Assembly (NCBI RefSeq): GCF_000418325.1
Contig: NC_021658.1
Location: 14,178,501-14,242,500, forward strand
Reading direction: 5' to 3'
From: Sorangium cellulosum So0157-2
Lineage (GTDB): Bacteria > Myxococcota_A > Polyangia > Polyangiales > Polyangiaceae
DNA length: 64,000 nt
The position numbers and the translations under genes are program-made. Below the pieces are notes generated by a model, which worked only from the letters and a program-made list of their open reading frames with translations, was not told the origin of the DNA and made no database searches. Positions 26,214-33,968 of this stretch are shown one piece after another. The number at the start of each line of letters is the position of its first letter. The stretch's first letter is position 1.

Positions 26214-26987
26214 ATGGCGAGCTGGGATCCTGCTCAGTACCTGAAGTTCGAGGACCAGAGGGCGCGTCCGGCGGTCGATCTGCTGGGGCGGGTCGACGTC
26301 ACCGTCCCGGGCGACATCGTCGACCTTGGTTGCGGGGCGGGCAACATCACGCGCCTCGTGGCGCAGCGCTTCCCGGACCGGGGGATCCTCGGGGTCGACA
26401 GCTCGCCGGAGATGCTGGCGAAGGCGCGCGCCGCGCTGCCGGGGGCGCGGTTCGTCGAGGGCGACATCGCGCGCTTCGCGCCGCCCGCGCCGCCGGCGCT
26501 GATCTTCAGCAACGCCGCGCTTCACTGGCTGGACGACCACGCGGCGCTGTTTCCGGCGCTCCTCGGGCGGCTCGCGCGCGGCGGCGTGCTGGCGGTGCAG
26601 ATGCCGCGCAACCACGGCGCGCCATCGCACACGGCGATGGTGGAGGTGAGCCGGATGCCGCGCTTCCGCGACAAGCTGGCGAAGGTGGTGCGGGAGAGCC
26701 CGGTCGCGGCGCCAGCGGCGTACTACGACGTGCTTGCGCCGCACGCGGCGCGGATCGACCTCTGGGAGACGGAGTATCTGCACGTCCTCGAGGGCGAGAG
26801 CCCGGTCGTCGAGTGGACGATGGGGACGGCGCTGCGGCCGCTGCTCGCGGCGCTCGATGGCGAGGGCGAACGGGCGGAGTTCCTGGAGGCGTACGCGACG
26901 CGGGTGGCTGCGGCGTATCCGAAGGCGGCGGACGGGAAGACGCCGTTTCCGTTCCGGAGGTTGTTCCTCGTCGCGACGGCGCGGTGA
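26214..26987 (+). CDS. tam: Trans-aconitate 2-methyltransferase-like SAM methyltransferase
   Basis: 257 residues. The ATG at 26214 (MASWDPAQYLKFEDQRARP) follows GGAAGG; the ATG at 26202 is an alternative. The N-terminus WDPAQYLKFEDxRxRPAxDLL and the SAM loop VDLGCGAGNITRLVAQRFP are diagnostic for Tam, as is FSNAALHWLDDH. The length matches E. coli Tam (about 250). The family methylates trans-aconitate, an inhibitory by-product of the citric acid cycle. It is divergent from the sorbosone-dehydrogenase-like operon. Followed by a short GC-rich tandem repeat. Confidence 0.88.
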   Translation: MASWDPAQYLKFEDQRARPAVDLLGRVDVTVPGDIVDLGCGAGNITRLVAQRFPDRGILGVDSSPEMLAKARAALPGARFVEGDIARFAPPAPPALIFSNAALHWLDDHAALFPALLGRLARGGVLAVQMPRNHGAPSHTAMVEVSRMPRFRDKLAKVVRESPVAAPAAYYDVLAPHAARIDLWETEYLHVLEGESPVVEWTMGTALRPLLAALDGEGERAEFLEAYATRVAAAYPKAADGKTPFPFRRLFLVATAR

Positions 26988-27046
26988 GCGGCGGGGCCAT
27001 GGCGCGGTGAGCGCCTGGGCCACGGCGCGGTGAGCGCCTGGCCGCG
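26983..27046. repeat. Short tandem repeat after tam
   Basis: The motif GGCGCGGTGAGCGCCTGG occurs in two to three imperfect tandem copies directly at and after the tam stop codon. Each copy contains GGCGC/GCGCC-like self-complementary parts, so it may fold after transcription and act as a terminator-like structure, but no T-run is present. Confidence 0.5.
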
Positions 27047-27079
27047 TCGGAGCGGCGCAGATGCGGCTGCGGCGCTGGA

Positions 27080-27457
27080 TCAGCGCGTGTACTCGATGGC
27101 GCCGACGCCCTCGGCCTGGGGGAGGACGGTCACGAGCGCCTGCGCCCCGAAGGAGCTGGACGACAGCGAGGAGCGGACGGCGACGAGCCATGTCTTGTCG
27201 CTCTGGCGCGCGACGAGGATGACGCACCGCTCGCCCTGAGGCGAGCCCGCGCGCGCCTCGGCCTCCGGGACGACGCGCGCCTCGGAGGCGGCGCAGCCCT
27301 GGATGTCGAACTTGCGGTGCGAGAGCGCGGTGAGCGCCGCGCTCGCCGCCTTCGCGGCGCCCTCGTCGGCCGCCGGTGCGGCGGGGGCCGGCGCGGGGGC
27401 GCAGCCGGAGGAGAGCGCTGCGAGGAGGGGGAGCCAGCGGGCGATCGTGTGGGTCAC
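27080..27457 (-). CDS. Small hypothetical lipoprotein
   Basis: 125 residues from the GTG at 27457 (VTHTIARWLPLLAALSSGC), which gives a good signal with lipobox SSGC; the open frame further upstream is not signal-like. An Ala/Pro linker follows, then a globular part with KFDIQGCAASEARVV and RCVILVARQSDKTWLVAVRSS. No domain was recognised. It is convergent with tam. It is probably anchored in the envelope; function unknown. Confidence 0.6.
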   Translation of the reverse strand: MTHTIARWLPLLAALSSGCAPAPAPAAPAADEGAAKAASAALTALSHRKFDIQGCAASEARVVPEAEARAGSPQGERCVILVARQSDKTWLVAVRSSLSSSSFGAQALVTVLPQAEGVGAIEYTR

Positions 27458-27666
27458 GGCGATGTCGTATCGCGGAGGCGGGTCCGGGGGAAGCGCTGAG
27501 CTCCGGGGAGAGTCGCTGGGGCGGTGGGGCGAGCGAGAGGCGAGAGGTCGCCGAAGCTCGTCCGCTGTTTGGGGGGAGGTGTTGACACGGAACGAACCTG
27601 CGGTGCCGAACCGTCGCGATCCGTTCATGCCGCCACCGGTACAGCGTCCCGGCGCAGACGCCCACG

Positions 27667-28455
27667 TCAGACGGTCCGGACCGTGCCGCCGTCGATGATG
27701 AACTCGGCGCCGTGGATCGCGGCGGCGCGATCCGAGGCCAAGTAGGCAATGAGATCGGCAACCTCTTCGGGCTCGGCTGCACGCCCGATCGGGATACCGC
27801 CCAGAGCAACAAGGACTACTTGCCGCGCCTCCTCGACCGTGCCACCATTCGCGGCCTGCAGACGCTTCAGCATGTCGACGGACGACTCGGTCATGATCCA
27901 GCCGGGGGAGACGGCGTTGACCCGCACGCCCTTCGGCCCCAGCTCTTTGGAGATCGACTTGCTGTAGGTCCTGAGCGCGGCCTTTGCGGCGGCGTAGGCA
28001 GTGGTCGATTCGGGAAGCGGCAGGATGGATTGGATAGAGGTGATATGCACAATCGCGCCGGCACCCCGTTCCATCATCTGCGGAGCCAAGAGGCGATCAA
28101 GGCGGACCGTGGCCATGAGGTTCAGGCTCAGTTCGGCGAGCCAGTGATCGTCCGTCAGCGCGAGAAAACCGCCGCCCGGCGAGGCCGAGCCACCGATCAC
28201 GTGGGCGAGGATGTCGACGCCGCCCATACGCTCGAGCGCCGCCTTGGCCAGGGTCTCGCCGCCTTCGGCCGTCGTCAGATCCGCGCGGACGAACTCGACG
28301 CCGTCGATGGGCTCCAGGGTTCCGCGGGCTGCGGTGATAACCCGGGCGCCCCCGGCCAGGAAGCGGTCGACGGTGGCGCGGCCCAGACCCTTGCTGCCGC
28401 CGCTCACGAGCACACGTTTTCCAGCGAACTCCGCGGGATTAGCTTTGATGTTCAT
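27667..28455 (-). CDS. Short-chain dehydrogenase/reductase (LysR-linked operon)
   Basis: 262 residues. Cofactor loop SGGSKGLG near residue 19, catalytic Ser in HITSIQS and Tyr-Lys in YAAAKAALRTYSKS, and a C-terminal FIIDGGTVRTV typical of classical SDRs. HVIGG replaces the usual NNAG in the middle motif. Its ATG overlaps the TGA of the upstream NTF2-like gene (ATGA), so the two are translationally coupled. The base composition is less extreme than in its neighbours, suggesting transfer. A NAD(P)-dependent reductase; the substrate is unknown. Confidence 0.9.
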   Translation of the reverse strand: MNIKANPAEFAGKRVLVSGGSKGLGRATVDRFLAGGARVITAARGTLEPIDGVEFVRADLTTAEGGETLAKAALERMGGVDILAHVIGGSASPGGGFLALTDDHWLAELSLNLMATVRLDRLLAPQMMERGAGAIVHITSIQSILPLPESTTAYAAAKAALRTYSKSISKELGPKGVRVNAVSPGWIMTESSVDMLKRLQAANGGTVEEARQVVLVALGGIPIGRAAEPEEVADLIAYLASDRAAAIHGAEFIIDGGTVRTV

Positions 28456-28781
28456 ATCGTGATCTCCAGTGCTTTGATAGCGTCGTTTTCGAGCGTGAAG
28501 CGATAGGTGAAGCGGATCGGGCTGCCCTTGAAGTCGCCATGGGCAAGACCTTCGACCACGACCTGACCGTCCTCGTGGCGAACGGCATCCGGCGTGAAGA
28601 TCGCCTTGACGGCGATCACCTCGTCTTCAAACAAGGTTCGCAGCTCGGCGTGGCCCTCGTGACGTTTTCCGTTGTCCGAGAGGACCGCATCGGCGGCAAA
28701 AGGCTTCAGCATGCCGTCCACATGGAGTTGTGCGTTTGCCTCGACATAGGCGGCTATGGGTTTGGGGAGTGCGGGCGTCAT
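28452..28781 (-). CDS. NTF2-like/SnoaL-like protein
   Basis: 109 residues from the ATG at 28781, seven bases after AGAGGAGA; the longer frame upstream crosses the promoter and is not used. The sequence ALPKPIAAYVEANAQLHVDGML, then FAADAVLSDNGKRHEGHAEL and the beta-rich C-terminus FKGSPIRFTYRFTLEND, is the cone-shaped NTF2-like fold of SnoaL-type proteins. These are small isomerases/hydrolases or accessory factors. The coupled SDR gene and divergent LysR gene form a common proteobacterial module. The reaction is unknown. Confidence 0.85.
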   Translation of the reverse strand: MTPALPKPIAAYVEANAQLHVDGMLKPFAADAVLSDNGKRHEGHAELRTLFEDEVIAVKAIFTPDAVRHEDGQVVVEGLAHGDFKGSPIRFTYRFTLENDAIKALEITI

Positions 28782-28810
28782 GAGTGTTCTCCTCTGCGTT
28801 ATTCGCTTCG

Positions 28811-28878
28811 GAGACACTAGTCTCGCCAAACAAAAAAGAGAACGCGCGGAATCGTGCATGCTATAGGTAGCCAGGCTA
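28811..28878. promoter_or_regulatory. Divergent promoter region with two palindromes (LysR-type)
   Basis: The 101-bp spacer between the LysR gene and the NTF2-SDR operon holds GAGAC-ACTA-GTCTC (28811-28824) and the perfect TAGCC-A-GGCTA (28868-28878), the latter four bases before the LysR ATG. LysR regulators usually bind dyads in such shared spacers, one site for autoregulation and one for activation. Binding is inferred from position and symmetry. Confidence 0.55.
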
Positions 28879-28882
28879 AACA

Positions 28883-29791
28883 ATGCGTGACGACCTATCC
28901 GGGCTTCGGGCCCTCCTCTGCGTGGCCGAAAAGCGGAGCTTCCGTGCGGCGGCCGCCGAGCTGGGGGTGACGCCATCTGCCGTTAGTCAGATCGTTCGCG
29001 CCCTCGAAGAGCGCGTCGGTGTGCGCCTGCTTCAACGAACCACACGCAACGTCGGTTTGACCGAGGCCGGTGAGCACTTCATCGGGCAGCTCAGGCCTGC
29101 ATTCGACGGCATCGACGCCGCGTTCGAGTCGCTCATGGCCATGAACGGACGCCCATCGGGTCTGTTGCGCCTGACGATGCTCCGAACCGGCTACAACGAC
29201 GTCATCAAGCCGAAGCTCGCGGCCTTTCTCGCCGCGTACCCCGACATCCGAATCGACATCTGTCTCCAGGAGGCGCTGTCGAACATCGTAGTCGAAGGCT
29301 TCGACGCGGGGATTCGCCTCGGCCACAGCCTCGATCGCGAGATGATCGCTGTTCGCGTTAGCCCGGACCAGCGCCTCGTGGTCGTCGGCTCACGGGACTA
29401 CTTCGCGCGCCGAGGCAAGCCCACGCATCCGCGCGAGCTTCACGGGCACGAGTGCATTGGTCTGCGCATGTCGACGGGCGCAGTCGCCCGGTGGAAGTTC
29501 GTCGAGGGCGACAAGGAGTTCGAGCTGGTCGTCGACGGCCGCGTCGTGACCAACGATGGATCGGTATTGGTAGACGCCGCCGTCGAGGGCGTCGGACTCG
29601 CCTACGTCTTCGAAGACATGGTGAGCGGGCTCGTGTCCGAGAAGCGACTCGTGCGGGTGCTCGATGGGTATTGCCCGCACATCCCGGGCTATTTTCTCTA
29701 CTATCCGAGCCGGCTGAACCTCGCCCCCAAGCTCGAGGTGCTGATCGACTTTCTAAAGATAGGTAGAAGGCGCGGCAAAAAGTACGCGTGA
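28883..29791 (+). CDS. LysR family transcriptional regulator
   Basis: 302 residues. N-terminal winged HTH (MRDDLSGLRALLCVAEKRSF, then AELGVTPSAVSQIVRALEER) and a C-terminal substrate-binding domain (RLTMLRTGYNDVIKPKLAAF, IVVEGFDAGIRLGHSLDREM, VEGVGLAYVFEDMV). It belongs to the large LysR group with a type-2 periplasmic-binding fold that often controls an adjacent dehydrogenase. It is divergent from the NTF2-SDR operon with 101 bp between starts. The co-inducer is unknown. Downstream lies transposon debris. Confidence 0.93.
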   Translation: MRDDLSGLRALLCVAEKRSFRAAAAELGVTPSAVSQIVRALEERVGVRLLQRTTRNVGLTEAGEHFIGQLRPAFDGIDAAFESLMAMNGRPSGLLRLTMLRTGYNDVIKPKLAAFLAAYPDIRIDICLQEALSNIVVEGFDAGIRLGHSLDREMIAVRVSPDQRLVVVGSRDYFARRGKPTHPRELHGHECIGLRMSTGAVARWKFVEGDKEFELVVDGRVVTNDGSVLVDAAVEGVGLAYVFEDMVSGLVSEKRLVRVLDGYCPHIPGYFLYYPSRLNLAPKLEVLIDFLKIGRRRGKKYA

Positions 29792-29877
29792 CGGGGACCG
29801 TCGCGGCAAGGCGCGACCCGCATCGGCGCCACGCCCGATCCGGGACTCGCGAGACGGTATCCCCCTGAAGCATCCCC

Positions 29878-30381
29878 TCATATGACCGCGAAGATTTCGC
29901 GGAAGACACGATGGTCCGCCGCGATGCGGTTGAACGCCACCATGAGCTGCTCAAGCCAGTCGTCGCGCATGGTGGGCATCGCGTGATACCAGTACAATCC
30001 CTGGCGGAAGAGCGAGAGCGCGCGCTTTTCCGTGGTGTTCACCTTCAGCGTGCGATCGAGCCCGGTCTCCTCGCTCGCGGCACCGAGCAGCGTCAGAAGG
30101 GCGTGAGCGATGGCCGCCAAGAACAGGAGCCGATCGCGCCGCTGACGATTCTTGATGTGGGTTGCCGACAGACCCAGGCCGAAGTGGATGTCCTTCTCAT
30201 CGCGGAATGTTTCCTCGATGGTGAACCTTTTGCCGTAGAGCTTCAATACCTCTGGCGCCTTCTTCTCAGCAAGCGAGGTCGCCAGACACCACGACTCCTT
30301 CATCTCCTTGGCATGCACCACGACGACGGCCGCAACGGCCGTGCGATTTTTCTTTTGAAGGATTCTGAGTACTCTCTCACC
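29878..30381 (-). pseudogene. IS4-type transposase, 5'-truncated remnant
   Basis: The open frame from 30381 to 29878 encodes only the C-terminal third of an IS4-family DDE transposase. It keeps the catalytic-Glu region with the YREK signature YGKRFTIEETFRDEK and the downstream HFGLGLSATHIKNRQRRDRLLFL. A TGA blocks the frame at 30382-30384 and the two catalytic Asp regions are absent from the sequence upstream, which instead leads into the IS1380-like element. It is therefore inactive. No matching terminal repeat pair remains. Confidence 0.85.
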
Positions 30382-30478
30382 TCAAAGCCTGTCTCCGCTC
30401 CCCGAGACCGGTGACCTGATCCTGCGTAAGCGGATCAGATGGGGCGACAACTTCTCTGACACGGGGGGGTCCAGCCCC

Positions 30479-32143
30479 CACTCAGCGTACATTTCGCGCC
30501 TACGGGGCGCGAGTGGGCCGAGGGCAATGCGCGAGCGGTGTTCGGTTGAAGAAATGCGGTATCGATTACAATCAGGCGCGTCCAGAGCGTCAGGAAGACA
30601 CACGTCCCCCTTACCCCCACGATGATTTCGGCTGGTTCCGGGCTCAATTCAGCCAGCGGGCGAGCTGCGAGCGCTCCGGCACGTGCAGCTTCGTGCCTCG
30701 AGCCGAGCGGGCCAACCGTCCCGGCACGAGGATCAGCGCGCGGCGCAGCCACGGCGTTCGCCAGCTCGCCAGGTGCGGAACATGGTCCAGCACATACCGG
30801 CGCATCAGGTTGGCGGTCAGCAGCTTCAGCAGCAGCGCGGCATGATTGGCGTTGAAGCTGTGGCTCGGCACGCGACCGCATCCCCACCCGTGCTTGAGAT
30901 CGCCGATGAGCGGCTCGATGCCCGCGCGCAGGTCATACCGCGCCGCGACGTCTTCCGGCGCTTCGACCGGCTCGTTGGTCAAGAAGACCTGCACCGTGTA
31001 GTCGAGGCCCTCCCAGAGGTAGATCTGCTTGCCGTTCTCCCGGTCGCGTGTGCGTACGGCAATCACGCGGACCCCATCCGGCCAATCGCTGCGCCGGAAC
31101 GGGACCTCGGCCACCTGCCGCCGGGGACGACCGTCGGCATCCCAGTCGATGGTACGCCATCCGGTAGCGTGTGCGACCATGCCACCAGATCGGGGCTCAT
31201 CCGCGCCTTGGTCAGGAAAAAGCATCCCTTCATGGCAACGGCGTGCATCAAGGCGCTGCAATCCCCCGCGCCATCGATCCGCACGTAGATGACCGCGCTC
31301 GGCGCTGCGGCGCGCGCCCGGTCGATGCACTCCTCGACGAAAGGCACATCGGCTTCGCCAAAGCTCGTGTCGCCAGGTCGCAGCTTGGCTCCGACGATCG
31401 CGTCGACCTCGGCGACCCGCGCCAGGATCGGATGATAGCTCGGCCGGCCGTGATAGCGCGGGTTCGGGCCCGGCAGCGCCCCCTCCTGCATCCCGAAGAG
31501 CGGCTCCACGGTCGTGTCGACGTCGATGTGTACGAACCGGTGCTTTCGGCGCGCAACGAGGGCGAGCCCATGGTCGACGACCATGCTGTGCAGCGCTTCG
31601 AGCGCTTCCTCGTCGAAGCGGCACAGATCCCGGTAGACGGTATCGATGCTGGGGACGACCCCGCCCGCGAGGCGTACGAAGAGCGGATCGACGGCGAGCG
31701 CCTCGATGCCGAAGACGCGCTCCTCGCCGGCGAGCGCGCTGTCCATCAGCAGGCGCATCTGCGCGGCCATGGGGTAGATCACCGAGCGGCCCGTCTTCAG
31801 CCGGGAAAAGCTGCGGCTCAGGGCCGCGTCGACGCCGAGCTCGCGGATGAAGGCGCCGAACGGGGCAAGCCCTGCGACCCCCGTCAGGTTCGTCTCCGTG
31901 GGTTTGACGTGGAGTGTGGAAGGGTCTGGCCGCCGGATGCGCTTCTGGTGCCGCCCGTCGCCTTTCCTCTTGAACCCAAGCTGGCGCCGGCGCACCTTGG
32001 AGGTGCTCGGCGTGCGTCTTCGTTTCGTCATAGCAACCGGGACCGGTCGCCACGCCGAGCCTTTCTTTCAAGGCGTTCCGTTTACGCCGCCAGCTTTCTC
32101 ACCCCTCGGAGCGGCTTCGTAGGCGCGAAATCCACGCTCAGTG
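30479..32143 (-). mobile_element. IS1380-like insertion sequence, about 1665 bp
   Basis: Terminal inverted repeats of 26 bp are visible: CACTCAGCGTACATTTCGCG followed by CCTACG at 30479-30504, and its partner at 32118-32143 (reverse complement CACTGAGCGTGGATTTCGCG plus CCTACG), with 23 of 26 positions equal. They bracket one transposase gene on the minus strand, and the length fits the family. I could not see a clean target-site duplication. The element sits between an IS4 remnant and an IS21-like repeat array. Confidence 0.8.
30644..32031 (-). pseudogene. IS1380-like DDE transposase, frameshifted
   Basis: The N-terminal ~285 codons read in one frame from the ATG at 32031 (MTKRRRTPSTSKVRRRQ), with the first Asp in FVHIDVDTTVEPLFG and the second in YVRIDGAGDC. 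Near 31165 homology jumps to another frame: SPDLVAWSHT must continue as TGWRTIDWDADGRPRRQ. The second frame carries the Glu region RYDLRAGIEPLIGDLKHGWG and runs to 30644. A single-base change thus splits the gene into two halves that together are full length. It is a real mutation or a sequence error; programmed frameshifting is not known to me for this family. Confidence 0.82.
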
Positions 32144-32166
32144 CGTGGAGATTTCCCTAGCTTCCC

Positions 32167-32476
32167 TGCGTATTCCGACGGACGTGACGGCTCATTCCGG
32201 AGCGACGCGACGGCCCAGTCCGGCGTGACGTGGACCGGAGCGCAGCGACGAGTGCGGTCAGGTCTTCGTCTCGGTCACCTCGGGAGCCACCGCCTTCTTC
32301 TTCCGCATCGACCCGCCGCGGAGCGTCCCTCGGAACGGCCCGTCACGTGCGTCGGAACGAGCCGTCAGGTGTGTCGGAACACCCCGTCGGGTGGCCCGGA
32401 ACGCCCGGTCGCGTCCCCTCGGAACGGGCCGTCACGTGCTCTCGGAATCGGCCGTCACGTCGGCCCGGAATACGCA
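32167..32476. mobile_element. MITE-like array of ~22-bp repeats with inverted ends (IS21-like?)
   Basis: The segment begins TGCGTATTCCG (32167-32177) and ends with its exact reverse complement CGGAATACGCA (32466-32476). Inside, the right part holds six tandem 22-23-bp units of the type CGGAACGRGCCGTCACGTG, starting at 32331, 32353, 32375, 32397, 32420 and 32443. The left part holds two or three units in the opposite orientation (for example ACGTGACGGCTCATTCCG at 32182-32199). Terminal inverted repeats plus several internal end-repeats recall the ends of IS21-family elements; no istA or istB gene is present between them. CCC flanks both ends, possibly a short target duplication. Confidence 0.6.
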
Positions 32477-32542
32477 CCCTGGCGATCGCGCTCCTGAGCA
32501 GCGGCTCGCCCAGCGCCTGCGCGACATCCTCCGCCCCGGCGC

Positions 32543-33031
32543 TCACCCTCCCTCGGGCGGCTCTTCCAGCGCCGCCTGCAGCGCCGCGAGCCCCTTCTTC
32601 AGCGACGCCATCTGCTTCTCGCCCAGCTTCCGCGTGAGCTCCTCCTCCAGCTCCATGAGCACCCCGAGCCCGTGGAGCAGCGCCTTCAGCCCGTGCGGCG
32701 TGAAGCGCACCCGCTTGGCCCGCCGGTCGTCCGGATCGGGCGTCCGCTCCACGACGCCCATCGCCTCGAGCTCCTCCACGAGCTGGCCCACCGCCTGCTT
32801 CGTCACCCGGGCGCGCTCGGCCAGATCGGTCAGCCGCGTGCCCTCGAGATCGATGTACGGCATGAGCGCGGTGTGCGCCCGGCGCACCCCGGGCGCCCCG
32901 CGCCGCGCGACGCGCGCCACCGCCCGCTCGTCGAGCAGCCGCGCCGAGCGCAGGAGGAGCTGCCCGAGGCTCGCGCGCTTGCGCCGCTCGAGCTCCGCGA
33001 CATCCCTGGGATCGAGATCGTGCTTGGCCAT
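32543..33031 (-). CDS. MarR family transcriptional regulator
   Basis: 162 residues. Winged-helix core YIDLEGTRLTDLAERARVTK, then QAVGQLVEELEAMGVVERTP and the wing DPDDRRAKRVRFTPHG are typical MarR. It is cytosolic and dimeric by family knowledge. It is divergent from a DUF4336 gene, and a 16-bp perfect inverted repeat lies only three bases upstream of its ATG, so autorepression and control of the neighbour are likely. No Shine-Dalgarno sequence fits between operator and start. The effector is unknown. Confidence 0.92.
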   Translation of the reverse strand: MAKHDLDPRDVAELERRKRASLGQLLLRSARLLDERAVARVARRGAPGVRRAHTALMPYIDLEGTRLTDLAERARVTKQAVGQLVEELEAMGVVERTPDPDDRRAKRVRFTPHGLKALLHGLGVLMELEEELTRKLGEKQMASLKKGLAALQAALEEPPEGG

Positions 33032-33034
33032 GAT

Positions 33035-33072
33035 GGTAAAGCTGCTTGACTAAATGGTCAAGCAGCTTTACC
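33035..33072. promoter_or_regulatory. MarR-type operator: 16-bp perfect inverted repeat
   Basis: GGTAAAGCTGCTTGAC (33035-33050) and GTCAAGCAGCTTTACC (33057-33072) are exact reverse complements separated by TAAATG. The dyad fills most of the 50-bp spacer between the MarR gene and the DUF4336 gene and reaches almost to both starts. Its central TTGAC-N6-GTCAA core matches the usual size of MarR sites. Binding is inferred. Confidence 0.8.
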
Positions 33073-33081
33073 AATTGGAGC

Positions 33082-33759
33082 ATGCTGCGACAACTCGATC
33101 AAGCCCTCTGGGTTGCGGAAGACACGTTGAAGCTGCCAGCCATGCATTTCCCGGTGCGGTCTCCGGTCGTGCGGCTCGGGGACGGCGGGCTGCTCCTCTT
33201 CTCGCCGCTGCCGGGCGTGGAGCAGGTGGCGGGCGAGATCCGGGCGCTCGGGGAGGTGCGGGCGATCGTGGCGCCGAACCTGTTCCACCACCTCGGCCTC
33301 GCGCCGGCGGCGCGGGCGTTCCCGGGGGCGCGGCTGTACGGCCCCCGGCGGCTCCGCGAGAAGCGCCCCGACGTGGCGTTCACGGACGAGCTCGGCGACG
33401 CGCCGGACCCGCTGTGGGCGGCGGAGATCGACCAGGTGACGGTCGGCGGGATGCCCAAGGTCGACGAGGTGGCCTTCTTTCACCGGCCGAGCAGGACCCT
33501 CTTCCTCTGGGATCTCTGCTTTCACATCACGCAGAGCGCGCACTTCCCGACGCGCCTCTTCATGCGCCTGAACGGGGCGTATGGGCGGTTCGGTCCGTCG
33601 CGCTTCGCGCGCTCGATGATGCGCGATCGCGCGGCGGTGGGCGCGGCGGTGAAGCGGATGCTCGCGTGGGAGCCGGAGCGCATCGTGGTGGCGCACGGCG
33701 ACGTGATCGAGCGCAGCGGGAGAGACGCGCTGGAGAGCGCGTTCGCGCGGGTGCTGTGA
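33082..33759 (+). CDS. DUF4336 family protein (metallo-hydrolase-like fold)
   Basis: 225 residues from the ATG at 33082 (MLRQLDQALWVAEDTLKLPAM). The family pattern is seen in MTRSPVVRL-like beta strands (HFPVRSPVVRLGDGGLLLFSP), IVAPNLFHHLGLAPAARAFPGA, WAAEIDQVTVGGMPKVDEV and IVVAHGDVIERSG. DUF4336 proteins resemble metallo-beta-lactamase-fold enzymes but lack the full HXHXDH motif; NLFHHLG may replace part of it. The GGAG lies only one base from the ATG, so initiation may be weak or the start could be the ATG at 33142. It is probably controlled by the divergent MarR protein. Confidence 0.78.
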   Translation: MLRQLDQALWVAEDTLKLPAMHFPVRSPVVRLGDGGLLLFSPLPGVEQVAGEIRALGEVRAIVAPNLFHHLGLAPAARAFPGARLYGPRRLREKRPDVAFTDELGDAPDPLWAAEIDQVTVGGMPKVDEVAFFHRPSRTLFLWDLCFHITQSAHFPTRLFMRLNGAYGRFGPSRFARSMMRDRAAVGAAVKRMLAWEPERIVVAHGDVIERSGRDALESAFARVL

Positions 33760-33787
33760 GCGCTGCGCCAGGCGGCGCTCACGCCAC

Positions 33788-33880
33788 CCCGGCGCGCCCT
33801 TCCCGCCGCAGGTGATCGAGCCGGTGGGCGAGCTGCGCGGCCTCTTTCCGACGATCCGCCTGGGCCCCCGCGCGAGATGA
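33788..33880 (+). pseudogene. Possible C-terminal gene scrap
   Basis: Codons after the DUF4336 stop read GAPFPPQVIEPVGELRG, then LFPTIRLGPRAR and a TGA. Composition and codon use look protein-like for about 28 residues, but no start codon or family could be recognised. It may be the tail of a lost gene, or chance. Low confidence. Confidence 0.25.
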
Positions 33881-33968
33881 GGGCCGGGATCACGCGATGA
33901 GGTAAGCCCGCGCGCCGGAGATGCAAGGGCACGGGTCGCCGCCCCGGCGCCGGCGCGAGGGGAGCCGC

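Noticed and set aside
25877..26215. N-terminal extension of the sorbosone-dehydrogenase-like protein
   Set aside because: The TTG at 25876 has a good ribosome site and a lipoprotein signal directly behind it; the extension is not protein-like.
30382..30603. Small minus-strand frame between the two transposase genes
   Set aside because: It straddles the end of the IS1380-like element and has no homology that I recognise.
32331..32475. CRISPR or iteron-type origin made of 22-bp units
   Set aside because: No spacers, and no replication gene nearby; the inverted outer ends point to a mobile-element remnant instead.
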